In this document: positions 11,901 through 22,955 of the stretch, in pieces | How the letters are laid out: the number at the start of each line of letters is the position of its first letter | Numbering within the stretch: the stretch's first letter is position 1 | Assembly (NCBI GenBank): GCA_022496205.1 | Contig: WTXD01000017.1 | Location: 248,001-312,000, forward strand | Source of the DNA: Gloeopeniophorella convolvens | Taxonomy: Eukaryota > Basidiomycota > Agaricomycetes > Russulales | Direction of reading: 5' to 3' | DNA length: 64,000 bases | The notes under the pieces: generated by a model | What the model saw: only the letters and a program-made list of their open reading frames with translations | Database searches by the model: none | Told to the model about the DNA's origin: nothing | Position numbers and translations under genes: made by a program

Positions 11901-14124
11901 CGGTTCTCCGCGGAGGTAACGGTGGTATGTAGGACAACCTTGCGCCTTCTTCCGCTGCTGATCGCGGTAGAAAGCACAGCCGTGGGGGATAGCAAACGAA
12001 GCGCTTGGGCCGCATGGATGGGCGTGGTGGCTATGACGTGTGCACTGTTGTGGGTCAAAAGGAGTGTTTCAACAAATCTGCACGGGATGGAGTTGCCAGC
12101 TGTCGTACTGTGGAAACCCAGGACTCCGCTTGTCTACTACTCTGTCATTATTGGAGTCCACTAGTCTCTGCCGAAGAATATCGACACGGTCCTGACGGTC
12201 AAGTGAATAGGAGGTGGTTAGACCACAAAACGATTTAAACTCACAGAGTACACGGCACAATAAGTATCCAAACCGAACCATGTGATATTCTTCAACCCTT
12301 CGCAGGCTATCTCTAGTCGATGAATTAGAAGCCGTCGAGAGTCATATTCGAAACCCTGAATGGACGCTATAAGGTTAACAGGCTGTAAGAATAGGCATAG
12401 CTCACGTAAAGGTCGGAGTCGGACCACACAGCTCCCCGTATTCGTTCCTTTGCGGATCGGACCTGGACCCCCCTCAGGACGTGATCAAGTTTCAGCTCGC
12501 CGACATCGACGAGGTCCTCCAAGAGAATTCTACCGCTTCCTTTCCTATCTTCAGATGGTGCAAGATGCTCTTGGGAATGTCCATGACCGGTCTTAAACGG
12601 ATTAAGCGAAGCTAGTGCCCCGTTACTGGAGCTATCCTCCGGAAAATCTGGTTCTGATTGGATGACGGTTGGTACTAGGACGACACGTTGCAAGATGAGG
12701 TGATTTGACAAATCCACATAGAAGAAATTCAACGAATCTAGGCTCTCGTTAGCGTTCTGCCCATGTGGTCAAGGGTGCAGTCACTCACCGTCTCCATCGG
12801 CACAGAGGCCAAGCCCTACACTCGGCCCGTCAACGAGCCATTCGGCACTTTTGTCGAGAAGTCGTTCATCATCCCCGCGTTCAGCGTCGTTCCGTAATTC
12901 AAACAGGGCAACACGCGACGGCCGCCTGCCGTTACCTTCCCCATTGTCTGGAGACGATTGAGAGGCGAGGCCCTCGTCGAGGCTCGCACATGCCAGCAGA
13001 ATGCTCGACTTCGCGATCAAACGTCAGCGGGAGTCAGCGGGATACGGCAGTTGGCGATGCCGAACAGCCGTACTCACCTCTGCAGTTTCGTGAATAAACA
13101 GTCTTCTCCAAGTCCAGGCAGCCTCGTGGGAGGGGACTTCTTTGGCACCAGGTGGGGGTACCCCAACATGGCTACCAATCTGCGAGGATAGAATACACGA
13201 CCCATCCTTGACAGCGAAGATGGAGAGGTCACTGAATAGCAATGTAAGCTAGACGAAAAAAAATCCCGTGAAGCCATACCCTTGGGATTGCAGCGATGCG
13301 AGATACCGGCCGTTCGCAAAACTGTGCAATTCCACTACGGCATTTCCTACGCCCGAACGCGGGGGGAAGATGTGACATCCCAAGGAGAGGTGATACGGCG
13401 GGTGAGAAGGTGATGGTAGGCCACTGTGCGAAGCGAGGGAAGGCAGGGATGCGATAGAAAGCGCTGGAGAGTGTGTTGCAGATAACAGCGACTTAGCCTC
13501 ACTCCACCGGACAGACCCCGTAGGCGATGACAGACCCTTGGAGAGCAGTGGCTGTCTTTCGACGGGGCCTCGATCGAAGGATAGCGTAAAACGGTCAGGC
13601 GGTGCCGTATCTCTGCTGCCTCCTTTCAGCATCTCTTTTAACTTCTCAGGCTCTTCGTCGAAGTCTACATAATTCTTGGGTGCCTGGACTGGCTCGTCGG
13701 ATATTCCAGAGACGGCACGGGCACGAGAAGAAAGGGAGAGGGGGGAAAGAGATGATGTCGGAGTTCGTGGGCGTGAGCGCGAACGACCCGCGCGACGAGC
13801 GGGCGGGGGGCTGGGTGATCCTGATGACAGGGGCTTCTCGATGGTGACGGGAAGGGGGGAATCACGATGGTTTTGGTGGAGGAGGTAGAGCGTACCGTCT
13901 TCGCAGCCAAGCGCGACACCTTCCAAAGCATCAAAAGATACGTTTTGTTGTCCAGGGGAAGGGGTTGGTCCCGTTTTTGACCAATGTGTTATGCATGTCA
14001 CGTTGGCGATAGAAGAAGCTTCATTGACAAGGACATGGGAGCAGAGTGGGGTGTCAGGATGCCCTTCTGGTTCAAGAGTGCTTGACGCGAGCGTGAAAGG
14101 GAGTACAAGAGGAACCGAATTCAT
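8912..14124 (-). CDS. WD40 protein resembling WDR7/Rabconnectin-3 beta, 1386 aa, 20 exons
   Basis: Exons: 13280-14124, 13078-13231, 12789-13008, 12406-12737, 12245-12355, 12109-12191, 11779-12044, 11539-11731, 11333-11488, 11101-11283, 10985-11049, 10728-10929, 10532-10656, 10361-10483, 10193-10291, 10026-10131, 9629-9971, 9446-9579, 9078-9391, 8912-9018. Together they keep one frame of 1386 residues. N-terminal WD repeats include VALGCEDGTLYLLHQ; a middle block has RLIVGGADDGSVAIWSL and LSYRDDRARLWDV; the C-terminus has TVDFHMASQRLAVGTSEGAI, FSPDGRRLVTVS and APPRQGHGG. Between them lies a long helical stretch (SLPFLAKWWFD, LRLAARTLFDAG). This layout, with WD repeats at both ends of a helical middle, matches WDR7, the partner of DMXL/Rav1-type proteins in V-ATPase assembly; that role is inferred. 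The intron at 9972-10025 has an unusual GTTGTG donor and is 54 nt without stops, so it could be retained (1404 aa). Confidence 0.85.
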
Positions 14125-14630
14125 AGAGAAGTCGGAATTGGGCTGATCCGAGACTTCCGGCTATCCGACTCTTGAAATTGAGCACAGGCTACAGCCGCGA
14201 ACCTCAGCCGCGCACCGTGAGAAGCAGACGTCCGAGCTGACCCAGACTGATGCCAGAAAGCAGCTTTCTTTCTCCCTGCGAACTGAAGACTCCAGGATTG
14301 GAGGTCGGTGCCTGCAGACGAACGACACTGTGCAGGGTGGTGGTAATTGGCGAGATTCCACCGACGGTCGCTGCCGCGGCGAGCCACACGCGCAATCTCG
14401 GACCTGCCCTATGTCACGTGCCTTATCCGACTGGCCGCGCGCCTAAACTCAAACAGGAACCACCGCGTTCTCGCTTTCAATCAATTGCTCGAGTCGATGC
14501 AACTTCCAACGGTTGCGCTGGCAGGGCACTGTCTTTAATTCTCCCGGAACTTGCTCACTTGTGATATCCGGGTACCTGACCTTCTATCCAATTTGTTTGA
14601 TTCTCCGCGCCCCACTTGCCCCGACTCATC
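14125..14630. promoter_or_regulatory. Bidirectional promoter region
   Basis: About 500 bases separate the ATGs of the divergent WD40 gene (-) and coiled-coil gene (+). No clear TATA box on either side. Both promoters are inferred from position only. Confidence 0.45.
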
Positions 14631-15773
14631 ATGTCCAACAGCCCAAGCCCCAAATCGAGCGATCAGTTTGACGCTCTTATTGAACTCCTGGCTACTGACG
14701 ACGCTGCCGATGAATCTCACTTTCACATCATGCCCGGAGGAAGCACTTCTGATGGGCTCAGAGATGGTAGTGGGAAGCTCGACTTCGCAAAAATACGAGC
14801 GCTGTTTGTTCAAAGACGGACGACTCAGGGCGATGGTCATCACCTGTCTTCGGATCTGGAGTCTGATAACGACCCCAAAGGTGGAACTGTGCTTCCCAGA
14901 GTATGTGTCTCATGGCTTTTACGAGCGTTATTCACCGACGATATGTTCAGATCGTGGTCGAAGAGCCAACAGCTTCCGTGCCGGAAGGCTTGCCTCTTCT
15001 AGCTCAGCCACCCGGAGAACAGCCCTCGACACCCCAGCCAAATTCGATTAGAGGCAACGACGATGCTGATGAGATAGACAAGGTCAGGGTATTCTCGTAG
15101 CGGCGACATTACGGGAAGACTGAGCGCCCCCCTTTTAGGATGTGGACTCTGATCACCCGGACTCCGTTAACTCCTCCGAAGTCAGCCCCTCCCATTTCGT
15201 CCGTTTCCCATGTCTAATAATAAAGAGTTAGGCCTCTATAGATCCCTTGATGCACGATCTCGAGAACGCATTGTCTATGGGCAATAAAGAGGTTGCCGAG
15301 CTTCAGCGGAACTACTTGGAGCTCCAAAAACAGGTTGCTGAGTTGCTCGAACTCAATTCATCGCAAAGTAAGCATCCGGACCAGATCCGTTCTTCCCATG
15401 TTTATCTCCTCGGGCAACGTTAGGAAATAATCGCTCCAGTGACGTTCGGAGAGACAGTTCGAGTACCGCGAGCCCCGCAGGTCCGATTCGGAGTGACGTA
15501 CGTAGTCCCAACTCTCACTTGGAGTTGCTCGATTGAGTTGATGAATAGGCGTTTGCGACGGAGCCAATTGCGTCGGCCACATCGCCCGCTGCTCATCAGT
15601 CTGACGCGGAGCGCGCAATGCAGTTTCTCATACGGACCGATGAATTGGTTTGGCAGCGTTCCCGGTACCCAGATATCCCTCCAGCGCCTGTGTTCGCGCA
15701 GGCTAACATCGACGCCATCACGCAACGCCTCATTTTGTGGGAAAGCATCGTCAGGGGACCAGCACCCCGATAA
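14631..15773 (+). CDS. Coiled-coil protein of unknown function, 292 aa, six exons
   Basis: Exons 14631-14900, 14951-15082, 15139-15180, 15232-15367, 15424-15497 and 15549-15773 give 292 residues in one frame with normal GT-AG junctions. I do not recognise a family. The first 90 residues are acidic and polar; residues 91-148 are proline-rich and end in the acidic string NDDADEIDK. A heptad-like helix follows at about 155-190 (HDLENALSMGNKEVAELQRN then LELQKQVAELLELN), a good candidate for a dimeric coiled coil. A Ser-rich linker leads to a second helical part (MQFLIRTDELVWQRSRYPDI ... LWESIV). The longer single-frame reading at 15439-15813 is a shadow that ignores two introns. Confidence 0.72.
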
Positions 15774-16184
15774 CCGGCCCGAGAAGTGGCGAAGAGGCTT
15801 CGGTGCGACTTAACCCCTTAGACGCTTGACAAGTAATGAGACTTCTCGGCCGATTACTGGCTCAGCTTCTTTGTCAAAGCTCGCGGTCTGCCCCTGCGGT
15901 GCCGGTTCTCCGAACCGTCATGCTGGTTTATCATTACTTTGGCACACCGTTCCTATGTTTGATTGTCCTTTTACGTCGCACATCACGAATCGACCCGCCT
16001 GGATCCACCGCCCCCACCCTTCTCACTCCCCTGTCAACGTTTGCCCCAAAGGGAAAATCATGGCTGTGTTACAACCTTTCGGCCAAGCTTCCAGCGTTGC
16101 GGTAAGTCAGAAATGACCGTGGTCATTTTCTCCGTACCTCATGTGTTGCGCCGATCCCAGAAGGAACCTATATGTTTGAATGGG
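15774..16184. other. Intergenic
   Basis: Downstream of the coiled-coil gene and upstream of a TATA box at 16185. No coding region I can support. Confidence 0.4.
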
Positions 16185-16192
16185 TATATATA
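16185..16192 (+). promoter_or_regulatory. TATA box of the 16.3-kb membrane protein gene
   Basis: TATATATA, 89 bases before the proposed ATG at 16281. The spacing resembles that of other TATA boxes in this window. Confidence 0.6.
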
Positions 16193-16280
16193 CGAGTCGT
16201 GGCCGGACCATCCAACCTCGTTCCCGTACTACCCACCACCCCGCCACCTCCAGCTGCTCTACCAGCCCCACTCGTCACTT

Positions 16281-16688
16281 ATGGCCTCAGCGCTCCTATC
16301 CGATTTCCAGTCCACTCTGTATCAGATCAGCGATCTTGCTTTCGACGAAGACTCTGAGATCTTTATTCACCTAGGTACGAAGTCATCTCGTTATACAATG
16401 CATTCGTCAAACATCGTTACTCTCAGGCCTTTTATTTCTCCTCGCGGCCTTAATATGGCTCATGAACAGCAGACGGAGCTGGCAGGAGATATTTGCGATG
16501 CTTGATGGGCCGATATCATTACTATCTGAGGGTGAGTTGGCACAGGTGTCGTCTTGTGATCTTGCCCAGCTCATATAGGACCTGTCAAGGCCTTCTACCA
16601 AACTATTCTTAGCATGCCACGACGCTCTTTCAATTGTATAGGTATAACCTTGATTGACTCTTGTGAGAACGGACTAGGCCAACCGTGA
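16281..16688 (+). CDS. Small single-pass membrane protein (A), 102 aa
   Basis: Exons 16281-16374, 16427-16531 and 16579-16688 give 102 residues. The N-terminal half is polar and acidic (FDEDSEIFIHL), followed at about residues 33-45 by a hydrophobic segment (LLFLLAALIWLMN) and then a positively charged tail beginning NSRRSWQ, so an N-out/C-in single span is likely. The first intron is phase 1 and lies exactly at the start of the membrane segment. No known family. It sits head-to-tail with a similar small gene at 17.3 kb. The 3' exon is less certain because another intron could begin at GTATAACC near 16640. Confidence 0.6.
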
Positions 16689-17318
16689 ATTGTCGATTTC
16701 AGTCTCATCTTACCCCATACGTCGCGGTGACAATCTATTGGGATCGATCTCGGTAGTTCAGCTACCGACCTTCGAGGCGAACGAAGTCTAATAAACCTCG
16801 ATCGAGGGATATGTAATGATTAATTAGCCACATGCGTGCGAAAACAGGAATTTGGGCTCCACAGAATGCCCAGCGAGTGTGCTGTGAGACTTGGCATCAG
16901 CTCGAACTGGTCGCAAAAGACGAGCGTGTAGACGCTCCTAGCGGAATGGAAATTCAAGCGGAGCCATTCATCCGCAATCGGGGACGCCGCTGCAACCGTC
17001 TCGGACCCAGCCGTCGCGTCGTCCCACCAACAACATCCTCCACATTTGCCCCCTTCGCCCTCCACTGTTGCCCCTTGTCATGCACTGAATTTCTATATCG
17101 TCTTGGGTCGATGCCCTGCATTTGCCCGACTTCCCAAAGCTATGCCCGACGTAATCTATGGCGCTGGAAGGTGAGGACCATGGCTGTGGTGGATGCGGTG
17201 CAGACTGCGGGACGACTCAAAAGCTCAAGTGGCGGGCACGACCACGACGGCACAGGACGCCTTGCATCTATAGCCTTCGGAGCGTACAAAAGGTCTCTTT
17301 GGTCACTTCCAGCCTGTC
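16689..17318. other. Intergenic, with a Cys-rich short ORF
   Basis: Holds the probable 5' region of the 17.3-kb gene. An ATG at 17158 starts a frame with GCGGCGADCG, metallothionein-like at first glance, but it overlaps the next gene's start and has no other support. Confidence 0.35.
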
Positions 17319-17763
17319 ATGTCGCCTGTGCTATCCCAACCGCCTTCGAATTGGGCAGAGCATCTTCCTCTCGCGCCTCCGTCTACCGGAGAATCTTGCT
17401 GCCACTCCCACAAACTGAGCACCGCGACGGAAATAATCGCGTTTGTCATAGTATGTAAGTGTGACTATCCTTGACTATGCATTCACGTGATCCGGTATTC
17501 ATACTCGCTCCATGCAGTCCTGATCCTTGGCCTAATTGCCGTAGTCGCAGCGTGGGTTAGATCGGAGGACATTTCTACTACGTGGCTCCATCTGCAAGCT
17601 TACACCCGAGCCGTGACCATTGGTACGCCACTCAGTCTTGTGCCGCGTTGTCTGCCACCGCCAACGCACAGCCCCACTTGCATACAGCGTGGCACGAAGA
17701 GCTGTTCAGGCACCTCCTCACGGCGGAGGACATCCACCACCCATTTATCTCCCCTGGCCCTAG
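17319..17763 (+). CDS. Small single-pass membrane protein (B), 110 aa
   Basis: Exons 17319-17454, 17518-17622 and 17672-17763 join to 110 residues; the first donor is a perfect GTAAGT. Residues 1-32 are polar and proline-rich (SQPPSNWAEHLPLAPPSTG) with a CCHSH motif; a strong transmembrane helix follows at about 37-60 (ATEIIAFVIVFLILGLIAVV). The tail begins AAWVRSED and ends in a Gly/Pro-rich sequence (APPHGGGHPPPIYLPWP). The first intron is phase 1 and falls within the membrane segment, as in genes A, C, D and E of this window. Function unknown. The third exon rests on splice signals only and could be longer. Confidence 0.6.
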
Positions 17764-18773
17764 TGTCACTGCCAGGCCGCATCTCACCATCAACTTCATT
17801 CTCGCATCGGTCTTCCCATCAATGCGTACATGATCCCCACTGGCGCCGCTTGGCGACACCCTTCGACTCGTATCTGCTCGTATCTGAACCCATCTCCTTT
17901 TTTCTTCAAACTCCATGGAAGGAGAGCGATACCACTTTACCACCTTGCCAGTCCGACATTACCACACCCAACTGGGGGGTTACTTGTATAATTATGTATA
18001 AGAGAATGCAACACGCGCTTCTCAAACCAATGGATGTGAACATGAAATTTACTTCACAAGAATCATTGTTCAATAGTCTCCTCTGCCGAGAACATGCTGG
18101 CTACTGTCAGTCGTGCGGCCAGTGTGGCCAGTGGCCAGGAGCAAGCCAGGTGAGGGCGAAGGGCATGTGTACCGGCCCGGTAATACCGGATCGTCGGTCC
18201 TCCATTCCTTTCGTGGCGTGGAGCCTAGACTTGACCGCAACTTCACCGTCTCTTCCCGGACGCCCACGGGTGGTGAGGTTTGCAGGTTTCAAAGCGACCG
18301 CACCTTGACTACAACCGAGTCACAGGCTGTAGTACCGACTGGACGAATCAAAATTTCACTTGCCGGAGCTTGCTGTGATCAGCCCTATTGAAGTATAACT
18401 TCCGAATTCGTTTGCGCCTCCAACTTCTTCACCCCATGGGTCTTGTATAGCACCCTCTGGATACACACCGGGCCCGCGGCTCAGAACCGCAAAGTCGTGC
18501 ATCATGGCACATCCCCTTCTTTGTTTGACAGTTATGCGGAAACACGATCAGGTTTCGCTCTGCCTGGCGGCCCTGGCTCCTGCTGAGTCGGCCGTTCCCG
18601 TCGCACTCTAGTAGACACGCCGACGAACACGAGTGCTTTATTCACAGCGGACTTTCTCGTCATAGTTCACACCGTTATCCAATAAGAAGAGTCTGTCTCT
18701 TCCCCGCGGGGCTGCGCCATTGTCGTACGCCGTCCCGGCCGCTGGGACAGTGTACAATCGGTATGTCCGCTAC
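17764..18773. other. Intergenic
   Basis: Between the 17.3-kb gene (+) and the 3' end of SDR1 (-). Open frames are present but have no motif or splice support. Confidence 0.4.
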
Positions 18774-19952
18774 CTACTGCTCCGCGGGTGGGACTGACAG
18801 CTTGCTGACCAGGCCGTTCTCCCGAATTATCCATTCTTTCCAGTCTCGATCTACCTCCTCGAGGTCCCAATTCGCTGAAACGTATCTAGACCCGCAGGCG
18901 TTAGCCGTTACTCCGCTAAGCACTTCTCAGAATCACTCGCCTGGAGCTGAGGTAGTCGGCTTTCCCAGCCGACAGGAAGAGAATAGTAGCAGCTGGCAGT
19001 GCGAGCGTATCGTTCTTCATGACCGGAGCCTGCGCCTCGTAGTGTATGGCGGTATCGATGGCACCAGGCTGAAGCGCGAAGATCTTGATGTCGGGGTACT
19101 CTGATGCCGGCATGAGAAGCGCACGGATCGCTCTAAGCAGGCCACGTACCGAGCGCCACAAACTCTGCAAATCGGTTGACTGCGAACTTCGACATGCAGT
19201 ACTCGCTCAGAAGCGCGATGCGCAACTGCGCCGCACCCGAGCTGACGATGACTATCCGGCCCTTGGTCTTGAGCAACTCGGGTATCGCGAAGCTGCGATG
19301 ATGCAGTGAGTTTGCCATTGTTCCGCGAGTAATGTGACGGGATGGCATACTGAATATAGTTGTACGGCCCCCGGAAGTTTACCTCCATCACGTTCCACCA
19401 TCCCTCAGGATCCTTGGAGGCGAACGCTGCGGAGCCACGCAATCAAAACCAGCTCAGCGTACAGAAGCGCGAACTGGATCGACCTACGCTCGTCATAGCG
19501 TCGTACGGTGCCAGCATTCGGTACGAGTATGTCAAGCTTCCCGAACTCCTTGACTGTCGCTGAGACCGCCTCTTCTGCCTTCTTGGTGTCACGCACGTCC
19601 GCCACAAACGTGATCACACGTGCGCTGGGGACTTCCTTGAGGATGCTGTCACGGCTTGCGTCGAGGGTCTCTTGCTTGCGCGCGACGAGCACCAGGTGCG
19701 CACCAGCGCGCGCGAACGTTTGCGCAGTCTCAAGCCCGATGCCGCGCGAGGCCCCCGTGATCAGAACCACCTTGTCCTTGAACGTCTGCGCGTTGTAGTG
19801 CTCCTGCGGATCAATAAATGGGTATACGCTGCGTTTCATCATCAACAATCGTCGAGCCGTTGGTCTTGACTGCAGATGTGATCTCACTCGTGGCGCTTTG
19901 TGACTTTGAGGTCCTCGTCTAAGCCAACAATTTGCAGATGGGGCTCCATCAT
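18774..19952 (-). CDS. Short-chain dehydrogenase/reductase SDR1, 298 aa, six exons
   Basis: Exons 19888-19952, 19488-19828, 19351-19426, 19150-19292, 18941-19100 and 18774-18885. The Rossmann-fold cofactor motif TGASRGIG is at about residues 40-47, a NAG motif (PNAGT) near 125, and the catalytic serine and YxxxK pair are present (VSSGAAQ, then EYCMSKFAV). Length is usual for a classical SDR. Role (family): NAD(P)-dependent oxidoreductase; substrate unknown. It lies 1 kb from a tandem paralogue SDR2: exons 2, 3 and 4 have identical lengths (341, 76 and 143 nt) in both. The last intron (18886-18940) has a GC donor (AG|GCGAGT) and has no counterpart in SDR2. Two adjacent ATGs are possible starts (19952 or 19949). 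Confidence 0.9.
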
Positions 19953-20953
19953 GGCTAGGGAGAGGCAATGCAAGTTGGACAATTGTGTCACGTCCTCCGA
20001 AGGTTGGTACTCCATCCTCCTTATATATCCATGAAGGCAATCATACAGGTGTCCGCTTTGCTCTGATACGTGTCGAGAGTTGACGGATGCTTCCTATTTT
20101 GCGGGGAACCCCGAATACAGACGGAACGACCCTCCGGGGCCGAGCGCGTCTGCGTGGTGTCAATACGCGGTACGGAGAAGCCGATTCTGTGGGCTGTCAG
20201 ATAACCTATACCGCGTCGACTCTCGTAGGTTATGCGGTAACTTTGATTGCAGGAGTTCTCTGCAGCACGACGCCGTGATTTCTTGGCAGGTTCGGCCGCT
20301 GGCCAAGCAGTGCAGCGAGTCTTCGCTGGACTACACATCGGACCAAGAACTGCTTTTAGACGCCATCGGGCCTAGGAACTCTTCCGCATCGGCTGTAAGG
20401 CCCTTTCCCTCGCCTTCAGCTCGAGATTGACCTCAATTGTGACAGCGCCTACCATCAATTGGCGGCGTTTGCGGTGTTTAGCATTCAGGTAAAGACAATG
20501 AGGCGTTGATTAGTGAGCAAAGAGCTGCCGGAGTATGACTCGTGAGGGAAATCGAGGTGCGCCAATTCAATCGTGTGGGATCTGGAGCGTCGGCATGATA
20601 TGGCAGAGAAGTTGAACGTAAGGTCGAGGAATAGGCGGGCAAACTGAATCAGTGTATCACCACGTCAGGCCATGTCGGGCGCACATGTACACGGCGGAGA
20701 TCCGAGAGATGAGTTACAAATACATCAACGACGCTCTTTCCTTCAATACTTAAGTCGTCCCTGATCTCGAGGTTCTCGAACCACGCAGAACCTTCACAGC
20801 CTTTCGCTCATTGCAAAAACCCGGCGCAGGCAAGCACTCAATTCGGCAGAAACTCGTGGTCATTCTGAAGTCTATCTTACAAATCGTGGGTACATCATGC
20901 CAGTGGCATGATCATTTCTAAGCTTTCTGATACGTGCGACTCGGAGCGTACGA
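19953..20953. other. Intergenic between the two SDR genes
   Basis: Holds the SDR1 promoter near 20020 and the 3' region of SDR2. No further gene seen. Confidence 0.45.
20019..20027 (-). promoter_or_regulatory. TATA box of SDR1
   Basis: TATATAAGG on the reverse strand, about 70 bases before the SDR1 ATG. Confidence 0.7.
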
Positions 20954-22055
20954 TCAGGCAGGGATAGACAGCTTGTTGACTAAGCCGTTGGTGGCAACGA
21001 TCTTCTCCTTCCAGTCCCTCTCCACCTCTGCCAAGTCCCAGTTGGACGAGACATACCTGCTGCTCAGGTAGTCTGCCCTCCCAGAGACAAGGTAGAGGAT
21101 GGTTGACGCCGGCAGCGCGACGGCGTCGACGGGCGGCACCGGCGCCCCGGACTCTGCGGACATCTGCGTCTCAACGACGCCAGGGTGGAGCGCGAATACC
21201 TTGATATCGGGGTACTCTACGGCCGAGATCAGCAACAAAGCCACTGGGACATACTCTGCTTGCTCACCGACCGCCACGAACTCGACGAAGCGGTTGACGG
21301 CGAACTTGGAGATGCAGTAGTCGCTCGCGAAGGGAAGACGGTACTGTGCTGCACCCGAGCTAAGTGCTACAATCTTGCCCTTGGTCTTCAGGAGCTCGGG
21401 GACAGCATAGCTACGAAGTCGGTGCCGCATGAGCATGGGTAAATTTAGACTCCTGGGGGCACGTGCTCACTGAACGTAGTTGTAGGTACCTCGGATGTTG
21501 ATCTCCTGGACGTCCCACCACCCAGTAGGGTCCCTCTGCGCGAACGCTGTCAACGAGCGCTTGAGCCACGAAATCACATGGCTGAGGTCGCGCGCTTACG
21601 CTCGGTCATGGGGCGCAACGCCGCAGCGTTCGCAACAAGCACATCGAGCTTGCCGTACGCGCGCACGGTCGCAGCGACCGCCTCCTGCGCCTTCGCGGGA
21701 TCGCGCACGTCCGCGACGAATGTGAGCACGCGCGCGGCGGGGACGGAGGCGAGGACGGTTGCGCGGCTCGCGTCGAGGGTCTCCTGCTTGCGCGCGACGA
21801 TGGTGAGGTCCGCGCCGGCTAGCGCGAACTGCAACGCCGTCTGCAGCCCGATGCCGCGCGACGCGCCGGTGATCAGTACGGCCTTGCCCTTGTACGCCTG
21901 CGCATCGTAGAGCGGCTTTGGATCGATAGCGGGGTAAATGCTATGCGGGAGCGTCAGCACGCCGTGTGCGTCGAGCACGACTAAGCGTGGTGGGCTCACT
22001 CGTGGCGGACTGTAACTTTGGTGAGGTCCTCGTCAGCTCCGATGATCTGGGCCAT
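20954..22055 (-). CDS. Short-chain dehydrogenase/reductase SDR2, 292 aa, five exons
   Basis: Exons 22000-22055, 21600-21940, 21471-21546, 21268-21410 and 20954-21216. Cofactor motif TGASRGIG, ANAAA in place of the usual NAG loop, catalytic SSGAAQ with DYCISKFAV (YxxxK). The N-terminal exon (MAQIIGADEDL) matches that of SDR1 in length and sequence style, and intron positions 1-4 are shared. The third exon carries the DPTGWWDV segment, DPEGWWNV in SDR1. Role as for SDR1: NAD(P)-dependent oxidoreductase with unknown substrate. Together the two are a tandem duplication with both copies apparently functional. GC content is notably higher in exon 2 of this copy. Confidence 0.9.
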
Positions 22056-22955
22056 ATTGATGATGATTCAAGTCGTTCCTAAAGATTTGGATGTGGGAAG
22101 TGGGCTCTGGTTATTCTCCTCCATACCACATCGCGCTTTTATAGACGAAGGAAGACCTCTGGATGCTTCTGCTCATATAAAGCGGACGCTCGGCCCCTCT
22201 AGCTGAGCTGACCGAGCAAGGATATCTGTACGTGCATAGACTTACTCATCACATGTGCCACTCACTGTCATTGAGTTTGGCTTGCCATAATTATGTGCGA
22301 TCAGGCTGGCAAGCACCGAGATCGAGTGTGATAGAGTTGTCGCTTTATCTTACTAAGCCTGAGATCATGGTGCCCTGGCGGAACGCCAGGCATAACATGT
22401 AACAGGCCGCCCAGTGACCGCCGACGCAGACCCAGTGCCCCTGGAGCCAATTCAGATTTGACGATTAGATGTGGCCTCTACAAGGCTAGAGCTCACCCCA
22501 GAACGCGGCGAGACGTCGCATCTCGGACGGTGTATGTAGCTACGCGCTTCTGCAGGGTCTGCTGACTGAATCAAAAGAATAGGCACATCCTGGTCACAGA
22601 AGCGTATGAGAATGACCTGAGAATGACGGACGAAAGGAGGATGTTACTAAGCATCATCGATCCATAGTTAATTACACGGAGCCAACCATCTGTAAGCTGT
22701 TTGTCTAGTCCGGGATTGCTCCTGCCCCATTCGCACCCGGCCTCCAGACGTACGAACAACAGCAAAAGGTGAATGTCGGGGGCACCATGCAATAAAACGA
22801 ATGTACAATTCGAGAGCAAGTGTCATTGAATATGTCCATGTCCGAGTCCGTGTAGCAATGATACGTAGAGGTGAGGATGCAAGGAGATCCAGGAAAAAAT
22901 AGCCAACATGGATCGCGAAACCTCCAATGAAGATGCAGTCGGCATCGTCAGGTGT
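22056..22955. other. Intergenic
   Basis: Upstream of SDR2 and downstream of the LEA2-like gene. Apart from the SDR2 TATA box nothing recognised. Confidence 0.4.
22136..22144 (-). promoter_or_regulatory. TATA box of SDR2
   Basis: CTATAAAAG on the reverse strand, about 80 bases before the SDR2 ATG. Confidence 0.7.

Noticed and set aside
15439..15813. 124-codon forward frame in the coiled-coil gene
   Set aside because: It ignores two introns; the spliced model gives a better protein that continues the upstream exons.
17158..17418. Cys-rich short ORF (GCGGCGADCG), metallothionein-like
   Set aside because: Cysteines are confined to the first residues, the frame then becomes Arg-rich, and it overlaps the better supported gene B.
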